From: Azonexus sp.
GTDB taxonomy: Bacteria > Pseudomonadota > Gammaproteobacteria > Burkholderiales > Rhodocyclaceae
Direction of reading: 5' to 3'
NCBI GenBank assembly: GCA_023150195.1
Contig: JAKLLI010000135.1
Span: 1 to 5,667 of the forward strand
DNA length: 5,667 nucleotides
The notes beneath the pieces were generated by a model. That model saw only the letters and a program-made list of their open reading frames with translations. It ran no database searches and was not told the DNA's origin. Below are positions 1-5,493 of this stretch, one piece after another (within the stretch, counting starts at the first letter, position 1; every line of letters begins with the position of its first letter). Position numbers and translations under genes: made by a program.

Positions 1-929
1 CAGAAACCGAGCGCATTCACCTGTTTGACCTTGGTCATTTCCTTGACCACGGTCAACGCGGCAATCGGGCCGTTTTCCAGGTAGTCATTCCAGCCCAGGT
101 GGGCCTCGGACTCCTTGGGATTGCGCCAGGAAACCAGAAACACCGTATTCCCCTGATCCACCATGTAGCGGATCAAGGAATTCTCCGGCTGGAGATCCAT
201 GATGTAGAACTTGTTGATGCAGGGCGGCACCACCAGCAGGGGGCGGCTCGCCACCTTGTCGGTCAGCGGCGCGTACTGGATGAGCTGCATCACATCGTTT
301 TCGTAAACCACCGCACCTTCGGTCGTCGCAATATTCTTGCCCACCTCGAATACCGATTCGTCGGTCATCGAGATGCGCCCCTTTTCCATATCGCGGATCA
401 GATTGTTGATCCCATCGGTAATGCTCTGCCCCTTGGTTTCAACAGCCAGTTTGACGAACTCTGGATTGGTTGCAGCGAAATTGGAAGGCGCCAATGCGTC
501 GGCCATCTGGCGTGCCAGGAAGCGCAGTTTGTCCTTTTCCTTACCTTCGCTGGGCATCACCTCGACCATGTCTTTCAGGTAGCGGACATTGAGCAGGTAG
601 GCCTGATGCAGGTAGTCGTAAATCGGGCTGGCATGCCATTCCGGCGCCGAAAAGCGGCGGTCGCCGGGTTCCGGGGCTACCCGAAAAGCCGGCTCACGCC
701 CCTTCTGCTTGTCGAGCACGGATTGCCACAAAGACATCTGCTGATCCATGAACTGCTTTTGCAGTGCAGTCATTGCCTGGGGGTCCGGAGCCGGCACCTT
801 GCCGCCGCCGAATGCCGGCGCTGCGTTACCCAGGAAAGCCATGAATTGCTGCGTCATTTGCTGACCGGCTTGCATGAACTGCTCAGCCGTTTCAGGAAAA
901 CCCGAATTGTTGCCAAATCCTTGCGCCAT
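1..929 (-). CDS. phaC: Class I poly(3-hydroxyalkanoate) synthase PhaC, N-terminal part (3' end outside window)
   Basis: PhaC polymerises (R)-3-hydroxyacyl-CoA, mainly 3-hydroxybutyryl-CoA, into polyester at the surface of cytoplasmic storage granules. Reading the minus strand from the ATG at 929 gives 309 residues plus two bases of the next codon. Residues about 90-260 match the PhaC N-terminal domain: RFSAPEW (92-98), NPEFVKLAVETKGQSI (155-170), PPCINKFYIMDLQPENSLIRY (235-255), then the start of the alpha/beta hydrolase core, VFLVSWRNPKESE (263-275). The window ends after VNALGF, exactly where the family has the lipase-like box G-x-C-x-G-G. The cut codon begins TG, so residue 310 is presumably the catalytic Cys (Cys319 in Cupriavidus necator); the Asp and His partners lie outside. 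A Gln/Met-rich N-terminus (residues 1-70) is typical of class I enzymes. No strong Shine-Dalgarno precedes the start; GAGAC about 15-20 nt upstream is poor. Identity is very secure; the exact start is less so. Confidence 0.95.
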   Translation of the reverse strand, partial: MAQGFGNNSGFPETAEQFMQAGQQMTQQFMAFLGNAAPAFGGGKVPAPDPQAMTALQKQFMDQQMSLWQSVLDKQKGREPAFRVAPEPGDRRFSAPEWHASPIYDYLHQAYLLNVRYLKDMVEVMPSEGKEKDKLRFLARQMADALAPSNFAATNPEFVKLAVETKGQSITDGINNLIRDMEKGRISMTDESVFEVGKNIATTEGAVVYENDVMQLIQYAPLTDKVASRPLLVVPPCINKFYIMDLQPENSLIRYMVDQGNTVFLVSWRNPKESEAHLGWNDYLENGPIAALTVVKEMTKVKQVNALGF

Positions 930-973
930 GGGAGTGTCTTGTCTCGTAATTATTGGGGGGCAGTAGCCTTTGG

Positions 974-1002
974 ATTCTGCATACCGCTCCCGGCACTGTC
1001 AA
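974..1002 (-). promoter_or_regulatory. Probable sigma-70-type promoter of phaC
   Basis: On the minus strand a perfect -35 TTGACA (1002-997) is followed by a 17-bp spacer and CAGAAT (979-974), which matches the TATAAT consensus at four of six positions. Transcription would start near 967, leaving a leader of about 38 nt before the phaC ATG at 929. The leader carries a run of six C (960-955). Position, orientation and spacing all fit; no experimental support is available from sequence alone. Confidence 0.6.
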
Positions 1003-1004
1003 TG

Positions 1005-1010
1005 CATAAT
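1005..1010 (+). promoter_or_regulatory. Possible -10 element for the small membrane protein gene
   Basis: CATAAT matches the -10 consensus at five of six positions and ends 6 nt before the ATG at 1017, so a start site about 7 nt downstream would fall on the start codon itself and give a leaderless message. No good -35 hexamer is visible 16-18 bp upstream (the region reads around ATACCGCT), so support is weak. Confidence 0.3.
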
Positions 1011-1016
1011 TACGGC

Positions 1017-1325
1017 ATGTACATCATCGCTATCGGCTGGCTTTACGTCACCCTGCTCGTCGCCGCCAACGAGGCCAGCCTCGTCGCTGGCATCATCTCG
1101 TTTTGTTTTTACGGGCTACTGCCTTGCAGCATCCTGATCTGGATGAGCGGCAGCAAAGTCAGGCGCCAGCGCCGCGCATATCTGGAAGCCCGGCAAGCCG
1201 CGTCAGGCGAGCCAGATCAGACTCGCCATGCGACCGGTGACCCCGTCGCGCCGGTAGGAAAAGAAGTGATCGGGCTCGTTGACCGTGCATCGGTCACCAC
1301 CGAACACGGCCGTCACACCGACTGA
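1017..1325 (+). CDS. Small two-helix membrane protein, unknown function, 3' end antisense to pgeF
   Basis: This 102-residue protein starts MYIIAIGWLYVTLLVAANEA and has two hydrophobic segments, about residues 2-16 and 22-42, separated by a short polar turn (NEAS). A basic stretch follows (KVRRQRRAYLEAR, about 47-59), then a polar tail containing HATGDPVAPVGKE. Positive charges after the second helix suggest both termini are cytoplasmic. It resembles short uncharacterised membrane proteins of Betaproteobacteria with a YGLLP motif, a resemblance from memory and not a search. An in-frame ATG at 1002 would add five residues (MHNYG), but it overlaps the phaC -35, so I prefer 1017. Neither start has a Shine-Dalgarno. 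The last 41 codons (1203-1325) lie opposite pgeF in register. The frame also continues upstream opposite phaC to 99, but that part is a shadow. Function unknown. Confidence 0.7.
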   Translation: MYIIAIGWLYVTLLVAANEASLVAGIISFCFYGLLPCSILIWMSGSKVRRQRRAYLEARQAASGEPDQTRHATGDPVAPVGKEVIGLVDRASVTTEHGRHTD

Positions 1326-1928
1326 TTTCAGGCGTTGGCGGGCCAGTTGGCCCAAGTCCCCGAGAAAGCGGCCTTCCCGTCCGGGGACGAAAGCCACCGC
1401 CGCGCCGGCATCGTATGCGGTGAAGGCGGCCCTCACTTCAGGGCCCACTTCGAAATTGCTCGGTCCAATCGCCGGTCCCAGCCAGGCCAGGATATCTGCC
1501 GGCGCAACCTGCATTGCCGCCACCGTCGCTTCCAGCACGCCATCGAGCAAGCCACGCCAACCGGCATGTGCGGCCGCAACCACGGTGCCTGCACGATCAC
1601 AAAACAAGACCGGCAAACAATCTGCCGTCATCACCACACAAACCACGCCCACCTGTCGGCTGAACGCGGCATCTGCCGTCTCGCCAGGCGCGACGGCAGC
1701 CGCATCAACCACCCGCGTGCCATGCACCTGTTTCAGCCAGCAAGGTTCATTGGGCACAACCGCCGCCAACAGGCCCCGATTGTGCGCGACATGTGCTGGA
1801 TCATCGCCAACATGATCGCCAAGATTCAGGCTATGCCATGGGGGAAGACTGATCCCGCCATTGCGCTCTGTCTGTAGCGCACACACCGTCGCCGGGGCCG
1901 GCCAGTAGGGCGCATACCCTTCAGCCAT
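1203..1928 (-). CDS. pgeF: Peptidoglycan editing factor PgeF (YfiH / former 'laccase-domain' or polyphenol oxidase family)
   Basis: E. coli PgeF (YfiH) hydrolyses wrongly made UDP-MurNAc-L-Ser and so keeps L-serine out of the first position of the peptidoglycan stem peptide; related proteins also act on purine nucleosides, and older annotations call them laccases. From the ATG at 1928 it is 241 residues (E. coli 243) and collinear along its length. Hallmarks are SLPPWHSLNLGDHVGD (27-42), WLKQVHGTRV (64-73), TADCLPVLFCDRAGT (101-115), AAAHAGWRGL (118-127), WLGPAIGPSNFEVG (about 149-162) and the terminal FFSYRRDGVTGRMASLIWL. The metal-site triad His69, Cys104 and His121 is intact. The start sits inside the end of rluD (ATGGCTGA, 8-bp overlap), which suggests translational coupling. 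A GTG at 1931 is possible but less likely. Its last 123 bp overlap the opposite-strand membrane protein gene. No clear terminator follows on the minus strand before phaC. Confidence 0.95.
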   Translation of the reverse strand: MAEGYAPYWPAPATVCALQTERNGGISLPPWHSLNLGDHVGDDPAHVAHNRGLLAAVVPNEPCWLKQVHGTRVVDAAAVAPGETADAAFSRQVGVVCVVMTADCLPVLFCDRAGTVVAAAHAGWRGLLDGVLEATVAAMQVAPADILAWLGPAIGPSNFEVGPEVRAAFTAYDAGAAVAFVPGREGRFLGDLGQLARQRLKSVGVTAVFGGDRCTVNEPDHFFSYRRDGVTGRMASLIWLA

Positions 1929-2877
1929 CACGCAGCGTATCCAGCAATTCGCGCATATCTGCGGGCATGGGCACCTCCCACTGCGCCAGACGGCCGCTCA
2001 GTGGATGCATCAAACCGAGCCGGGTGGCGTGGAGTGCCTGTCGGTGAAACGGCGGCAGCCGCGGATCGTGCTTGCCATAGACAGGATCACCGACCAGCGG
2101 ATGACCAATCGAGGCCATGTGCACGCGAATCTGGTGCGTACGTCCGGTTTCCAGCGCACACTCGACCAGGGTACAGTGGTTGAACAACTCAAGCCGCCGA
2201 TACCAGGTCAGCGCCGGCTTGCCACCCCGGTTTTCCGGGACAATCGCCATCTTGATGCGGTTGACCGGATGACGGCCGATCGGGGCATCCACGCCACTAT
2301 CCCGACGAATCACCCCCGCCGCAACCGCCAGATACTGACGCTTCACGGTGCGCGCCTGCAGTTGGCGGACCAGATGGGTTTGCGCTTCCAGCGTTTTGGC
2401 CACAACCAGCAGGCCGCTCGTATCCTTGTCCAGACGATGCACGATCCCGGCACGGGGCACTTCTCCGATGCCCGGGATGTGATGCAAGAGCGCATTCATC
2501 AGGGTTCCGGTCCAATTCCCGCTGCCCGGATGCACCACCAGCCCGGCAGGCTTGTTGATCACCAGCAGTGCTTCGTCTTCGAAGATGATGTCGAGCGGAA
2601 TATCTTCCGGCGCCTCGGCCAGTTCCCGCCCATCGCTGGGCATCGCCAGCACAATGCGTTGATGCGTTGTCACCTTGCGCTTGGGTTCCGTCACCAATTC
2701 GCCGTCCACCTCCACGCAGTTATCGCGAATCCAGGTCTGGAGACGGTTGCGTGAATGCTGGGGGAGAAGTTCGGCGAGCGCGAGGTCCAGTCTTTTCCCG
2801 GAACAACTGTCGGGAACGGTCAGGAGCAAGGGCTCGCATGGGCTATAATCGCCCGAGTTTTCCATAGGATCGTTCAT
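1921..2877 (-). CDS. rluD: 23S rRNA pseudouridine(1911/1915/1917) synthase RluD
   Basis: RluD converts three uridines in helix 69 of 23S rRNA to pseudouridine, late in large-subunit assembly. From the ATG at 2877 the protein is 318 residues (E. coli 326). An N-terminal S4 RNA-binding domain covers about residues 22-75 (SGKRLDLALAELLPQHSRNRL). The catalytic domain follows, with LDIIFEDEALLVINKPAGLVV (95-115), the RluA-family box GIVHRLDKDTSGLLVVAKT (144-162, nucleophile Asp150), ETGRTHQIRVHMASIGHPLVGDPVYG (243-268) and RQALHATRL (279-287). The assignment to RluD over RluA or RluC rests on length, the S4 domain and the bamD/pgeF neighbours. An in-frame ATG at 2865 (MENS..., 314 residues) is an equally good start; neither has a Shine-Dalgarno. 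The frame stays open further upstream to 3054, but that part is antisense to bamD. No convincing rluD promoter is visible; any promoter must lie inside the bamD coding region. Confidence 0.95.
   Translation of the reverse strand: MNDPMENSGDYSPCEPLLLTVPDSCSGKRLDLALAELLPQHSRNRLQTWIRDNCVEVDGELVTEPKRKVTTHQRIVLAMPSDGRELAEAPEDIPLDIIFEDEALLVINKPAGLVVHPGSGNWTGTLMNALLHHIPGIGEVPRAGIVHRLDKDTSGLLVVAKTLEAQTHLVRQLQARTVKRQYLAVAAGVIRRDSGVDAPIGRHPVNRIKMAIVPENRGGKPALTWYRRLELFNHCTLVECALETGRTHQIRVHMASIGHPLVGDPVYGKHDPRLPPFHRQALHATRLGLMHPLSGRLAQWEVPMPADMRELLDTLRDG
2844..2849 (+). promoter_or_regulatory. Probable -10 element of the bamD promoter, inside rluD
   Basis: A perfect TATAAT in the context GGCTATAATCGCC sits 26 bp before the bamD ATG, predicting a start near 2856 and a leader of about 20 nt. 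No good -35 hexamer is visible 16-18 bp upstream, so an activator or a weak -35 is implied. The element lies within the rluD codons for Asp-Tyr-Ser near its N-terminus. Confidence 0.5.
2866..2869 (+). promoter_or_regulatory. Ribosome binding site of bamD
   Basis: AGGA lies 6 nt before the ATG at 2876 and 9 nt before the second ATG at 2879. Both spacings are workable, so the site supports a start here without separating the two adjacent ATG codons. Confidence 0.6.
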
Positions 2878-3703
2878 GATGCGCAGTTTACCCGCATTCC
2901 AGTCATTCCCCGCTTTCTTCCGGTCAATCACCTTGCTGGCGGCAGTTTCGTTAACCGCTGCGTGTAGCAGCCTGACCGCGCAGCACGACGAAACCGCCGG
3001 CTGGTCCGCGCCGCAGCTGTATTCGGAAGCCAAGGATGCCCAAACCGAAGCCAACTGGGATCGTGCCGCGCAGTTACTCGAAAAGCTGGAATCGCGCTTC
3101 CCTTATGGCCGCTACGCCCTGCAATCGCAACTCGAACTGGGCTATGTCTACTGGAAAGCGAATGAGCCGGGTTCAGCCATTGCCGCCTGCGACCGCTTCA
3201 TCAAGCTGCATCCGAACCATCCTGCGGTCGACTACGTGTATTACCTGAAAGGCCTGGTCAACTTCAATGAAGACCTCGGCCTGGTCAGTTTGCTGAGTTC
3301 GCAGGACCCCACCGAGCGTGACCCCAAGGCCGCCCGTGAATCCTTCGATGCCTTCCGCGATCTGATCACCCGCTTCCCCAACAGCAAGTACGCCGAAGAC
3401 GCCCAGCGCCGCATGAACTATCTGGTCAATGCGCTGGCCTCGCTGGAAGTTCACGTTGCCCGCTATTACATGAAGCGCGGCGCCTACATCGCCGCCATCA
3501 ATCGTGCCCAGTCAGCGATCAAGACCTACCCGCAGGCACCGGCCATCGAAGAAGCCATGTTCATCATGATCAAGGGCTACGAGGCGCTGGAGATGAACGA
3601 CCTGCGCAGCGATGCCGAGCGCGTGCTCAAGGCGAACTTCCCGAATAGCCGCTTCTATCAGGATGGTCTGGAGCGCAAGACGGCGTGGTGGAAACTCTGG
3701 TAA
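2876..3703 (+). CDS. bamD: Outer membrane protein assembly factor BamD (ComL family lipoprotein)
   Basis: BamD is the essential lipoprotein partner of BamA in the BAM complex, which folds beta-barrel proteins into the outer membrane; it works on the periplasmic face. The 275-residue product starts with a signal peptide: a charged start (Arg3, Arg16), hydrophobic SITLLAAVSLTAA (17-29), then Cys30 as the lipidation site. The mature part is built of TPR-like helices: YSEAKDAQTEANWDRAAQLLEKLESRFPYG (49-78 approx.), the repeat unit containing GYVYWKANEPGSAIAACDRFIKLHPNHP, then the family signature around RFPNSKYAEDAQRRMNYLVN and YYMKRGAYIAAINRAQSAIKTYP. The N-terminus before Cys30 is longer than in E. 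coli, where the whole precursor is about 245 residues. It is head to head with rluD, the same order as E. coli, and is followed at once by a strong terminator, so it is probably monocistronic. Start choice is supported by the AGGA site; the second ATG (2879) is an alternative. Confidence 0.96.
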   Translation: MMRSLPAFQSFPAFFRSITLLAAVSLTAACSSLTAQHDETAGWSAPQLYSEAKDAQTEANWDRAAQLLEKLESRFPYGRYALQSQLELGYVYWKANEPGSAIAACDRFIKLHPNHPAVDYVYYLKGLVNFNEDLGLVSLLSSQDPTERDPKAARESFDAFRDLITRFPNSKYAEDAQRRMNYLVNALASLEVHVARYYMKRGAYIAAINRAQSAIKTYPQAPAIEEAMFIMIKGYEALEMNDLRSDAERVLKANFPNSRFYQDGLERKTAWWKLW

Positions 3704-3724
3704 TTTAGCGGATCAAGCCCCGAT

Positions 3725-3754
3725 AACGGCGCCGATTTCAGGCGCCGTTTTTTT
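3725..3754 (+). terminator. Rho-independent terminator after bamD
   Basis: A perfect 9-bp stem (AACGGCGCC, 3725-3733, with GGCGCCGTT, 3741-3749) encloses a 7-nt loop and runs into seven T (3748-3754), 22 nt after the bamD stop. On the minus strand the same hairpin is preceded by seven A but followed by only two U, so it should work mainly for bamD. The loop holds the stop codon of the convergent DUF3293 gene. Confidence 0.9.
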
Positions 3755-4181
3755 CGTCGGCGAGTTCAGTCCAGTGCAAGCGCGGCGTGCCATCCGCGCC
3801 GCCTGCCACCACCGCCAACTGACCATAAGCTTCGGCCAGCGCCAGCGCATCCGCCAACTGCAGTTCCGGCACAAAACAACCCTCTTCCTCCGGCCAGTCG
3901 CCGGCATCGGCACGATGTACCGTTGCGTAAGGCTCGTAGTTGCCTTCAAGCAACTCCCCTTCGAGTTGCGCCTGCCACTGCGCGTTATCGTCGGGGGAGC
4001 AGGCCTCTGCATCCGGGTTATGCGCGGTCAACAGGGCAAAATCCTTGATTTTCCCGGCCGCCAGCCAGGCCTTCAATTCAGGTGAGGGCTGATCGATTCG
4101 TAGCAACAAGCTTCCTTGTGGCAAGAACACCGTATAGGTGGTGGCCATGAAGACCGTCGCCAGATCACTCTTCGCTTTCAT
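3738..4181 (-). CDS. DUF3293 domain-containing protein, function unknown
   Basis: A 147-residue acidic soluble protein. The pattern FALLTAHNPDAEACSPDDN (48-66), DWPEEEGCFV (95-104) and ALALAEAYGQLAVV (about 112-125) matches DUF3293, whose members share a TAxNP motif, a downstream Asn, an acidic W-x-E segment and a terminal 'FGQ-A' helix; this match is from memory of the family. No signal peptide or membrane segment is seen. The start at 4181 is chosen because GGAGGAG lies just upstream; an internal ATG at 4148 (MATTYTVF, 136 residues) has no such site but is close to where the domain begins. It overlaps the rmuC end by 17 bp, so translation is probably coupled. The last codons (EKNGA, stop) form part of the bamD terminator hairpin. 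No biochemical role can be given. Confidence 0.85.
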   Translation of the reverse strand: MKAKSDLATVFMATTYTVFLPQGSLLLRIDQPSPELKAWLAAGKIKDFALLTAHNPDAEACSPDDNAQWQAQLEGELLEGNYEPYATVHRADAGDWPEEEGCFVPELQLADALALAEAYGQLAVVAGGADGTPRLHWTELADEKNGA

Positions 4182-5490
4182 CGCTCTCCTCCATACCGAT
4201 CAAACGCGCCGCCTCAGCCACCGGCAGGGCTTCGACATCCTTTAATTTCCGGCCCAATTGCCGGGTGCGGGTTTCTGCCCGGCCAATGCTGCTACTGGCT
4301 TCATCCAGCTTTTTGCGGGTGTGCGCCAGGGCTTCGCCAAATTTACCGAACTCGGTTTTCACCGCGCCGAGAACCGCCCATACCTCCGCGGAGCGCTGCT
4401 CGATAGCCAAGGTACGAAAGCCCATCTGCAAACTATTGAGCAAGGCAGCCAGCGTCGTCGGCCCGGCCAGGCTCACCCGAAAATCGCGCTGCAATTGCTC
4501 GGCCAGCCCCGGGCGACGTAGCGCCTCGGCATACAAGCCTTCGACCGGCAGATAGAGCAAAGCAAAGTCGGTGGTATGCGGGGGTGCAATGTACTTGTCG
4601 CGAATACTGCGGGCTTCGGCACGAATGCGTTGCTCGATGGCCTTGCCGGCGACTTCTGCGGCCGCGGCATCCGGCGCATCGATCAGTCGTTGATAGTCTT
4701 CGACCGGAAATTTGGCATCGATGGGCAGCCAGACCACCGCCGCATCCGCCCGTCCCGGCAGGCGTACGGCAAAGTCCACGCGCTCGACGCTGCCGGGACG
4801 GGTTGCCACATTGGCCGAAAACTGTTCGGCCGTCAGCAGTTGTTCCAGCAAGGCCGACAACTGGATTTCGCCCCAGGTGCCGCGGGTCTTGACGTTGCTC
4901 AGCACGCGCTTGAGGTCGCCGACGCCAGCCGCCAGGGTCTGCATTTCCCCCAGGCCGCGATGGACCTGCTCCAAGCGATCGCTGACCAGCTTGAAGGATT
5001 CACCCAGCCGTTGTTCCAGCGTCGCGTGCAGTTTTTCGTCGACGGTCTGGCGCATGGCGTCGAGCTTGCTCGCGTTATCCGACTGGATAGCGGTCAACCG
5101 GCTGTCGACGGTCATTTTCAGGTTTTCAAACCGCGCATCCAGCCCTTCGGAAAAGCGTTGCAGTTCCTGTGCGAAGTAGCTCAGGCGCTCCGTTTGCGCC
5201 CTGCCGAATTGCCCCACCTGCTCGTTGAGGCTGCGCGCCAGCTGATGGGACGAGGCGCTGCGTTCCTCGCGCTCTCTAAAAGCCAGTTCGGCGTCATCAC
5301 GCCGCCCCCGCGACAACTCTTCGCGCAATTCACGCTCAAGCCGGGCCAGGCCCTTGTCCAGTTGCGCCAGCGCCTGATCGACGCGCTGGGCATCCGCAGC
5401 CCTGCCTTGCTGGCGCATGAGCAACAGGCCTTGCAGAAGCAGCACCAGCAGCAGCCCACCCGCGATCGCCCACCACAGCACGTCCGCCAT
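4165..5490 (-). CDS. rmuC: DNA recombination protein RmuC
   Basis: RmuC limits rearrangement at inverted repeats in E. coli and is predicted to carry a nuclease-like fold; its precise chemistry is not settled. The 441-residue product has one N-terminal membrane helix (about 5-25, WWAIAGGLLLVLLLQGLLLM), a long charged heptad-rich region consistent with coiled coil (about 30-195), then the RmuC domain (about 195-415). Conserved pieces are GTWGEIQL (204-211), LPIDAKFPVEDY (255-266), FALLYLPVEGLYAEAL (309-324) and AGPTTLAALLNSLQMGFRTL (342-361). The tail is short and acidic (EESDESEE). Length and domain order are normal for the family. The ATG lies 3 nt after the stop of the upstream gene, with only a weak AAGG before it, so reinitiation is likely. 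It is followed by the overlapping DUF3293 gene, giving a probable three-gene unit. Confidence 0.95.
   Translation of the reverse strand: MADVLWWAIAGGLLLVLLLQGLLLMRQQGRAADAQRVDQALAQLDKGLARLERELREELSRGRRDDAELAFREREERSASSHQLARSLNEQVGQFGRAQTERLSYFAQELQRFSEGLDARFENLKMTVDSRLTAIQSDNASKLDAMRQTVDEKLHATLEQRLGESFKLVSDRLEQVHRGLGEMQTLAAGVGDLKRVLSNVKTRGTWGEIQLSALLEQLLTAEQFSANVATRPGSVERVDFAVRLPGRADAAVVWLPIDAKFPVEDYQRLIDAPDAAAAEVAGKAIEQRIRAEARSIRDKYIAPPHTTDFALLYLPVEGLYAEALRRPGLAEQLQRDFRVSLAGPTTLAALLNSLQMGFRTLAIEQRSAEVWAVLGAVKTEFGKFGEALAHTRKKLDEASSSIGRAETRTRQLGRKLKDVEALPVAEAARLIGMEESDESEE
4186..4192 (-). promoter_or_regulatory. Strong ribosome binding site for the DUF3293 gene, inside rmuC
   Basis: GGAGGAG on the minus strand ends 4 nt before the ATG at 4181. 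It is encoded within the Met-Glu-Glu-Ser codons of the acidic RmuC tail. It is the best Shine-Dalgarno in the window and decides the start of the downstream gene. Confidence 0.75.
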
Positions 5491-5493
5491 GCC

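Larger units (their letters stand above)
945..1014. repeat. Perfect 9-bp inverted repeat flanking the phaC promoter
   Basis: CGTAATTAT at 945-953 is the exact reverse complement of ATAATTACG at 1006-1014. One arm lies in the phaC leader and the other just upstream of the phaC -35, where it overlaps the possible -10 (1005-1010) of the opposite gene. Centre-to-centre distance is 61 bp, about six helical turns, so the arms would sit on similar faces of the DNA. This could be a pair of operator half-sites, or chance in an AT-rich patch. Confidence 0.4.

Noticed and set aside
99..1001. A long plus-strand open frame opposite phaC that runs into the small membrane protein gene.
   Set aside because: It is the exact codon-register complement of phaC, open only because phaC here lacks TTA, CTA and TCA codons in that register. 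The translation is His/Arg-rich with no family features, whereas the minus strand gives an unmistakable PhaC.
1344..1355. GGCCAGTTGGCC, a short palindrome just after the stop of the small plus-strand gene, considered as a terminator.
   Set aside because: The possible stem is only about five pairs, there is no T tract, and the site lies within pgeF codons.
1279..1877. Two plus-strand open frames of about 180 codons opposite pgeF.
   Set aside because: They are low-complexity Ala/Thr/Ser- or Arg/His-rich shadows in GC-rich sequence, and pgeF is fully accounted for on the other strand.
2005..2754. A 249-codon plus-strand frame opposite rluD.
   Set aside because: Antisense shadow of a strongly conserved RluD. 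The predicted protein has the His/Arg/Gln-rich composition typical of shadows, and no ribosome binding site or promoter serves it.
2878..3054. The upstream extension of the rluD frame to a 377-residue protein.
   Set aside because: The extra residues are antisense to the BamD signal peptide and first TPR. Homology to RluD begins only after the ATG codons at 2877/2865.
4712..5179. A 155-codon plus-strand frame opposite rmuC.
   Set aside because: Ser/Arg-rich shadow with no recognisable motif; rmuC on the minus strand is intact through the whole stretch.
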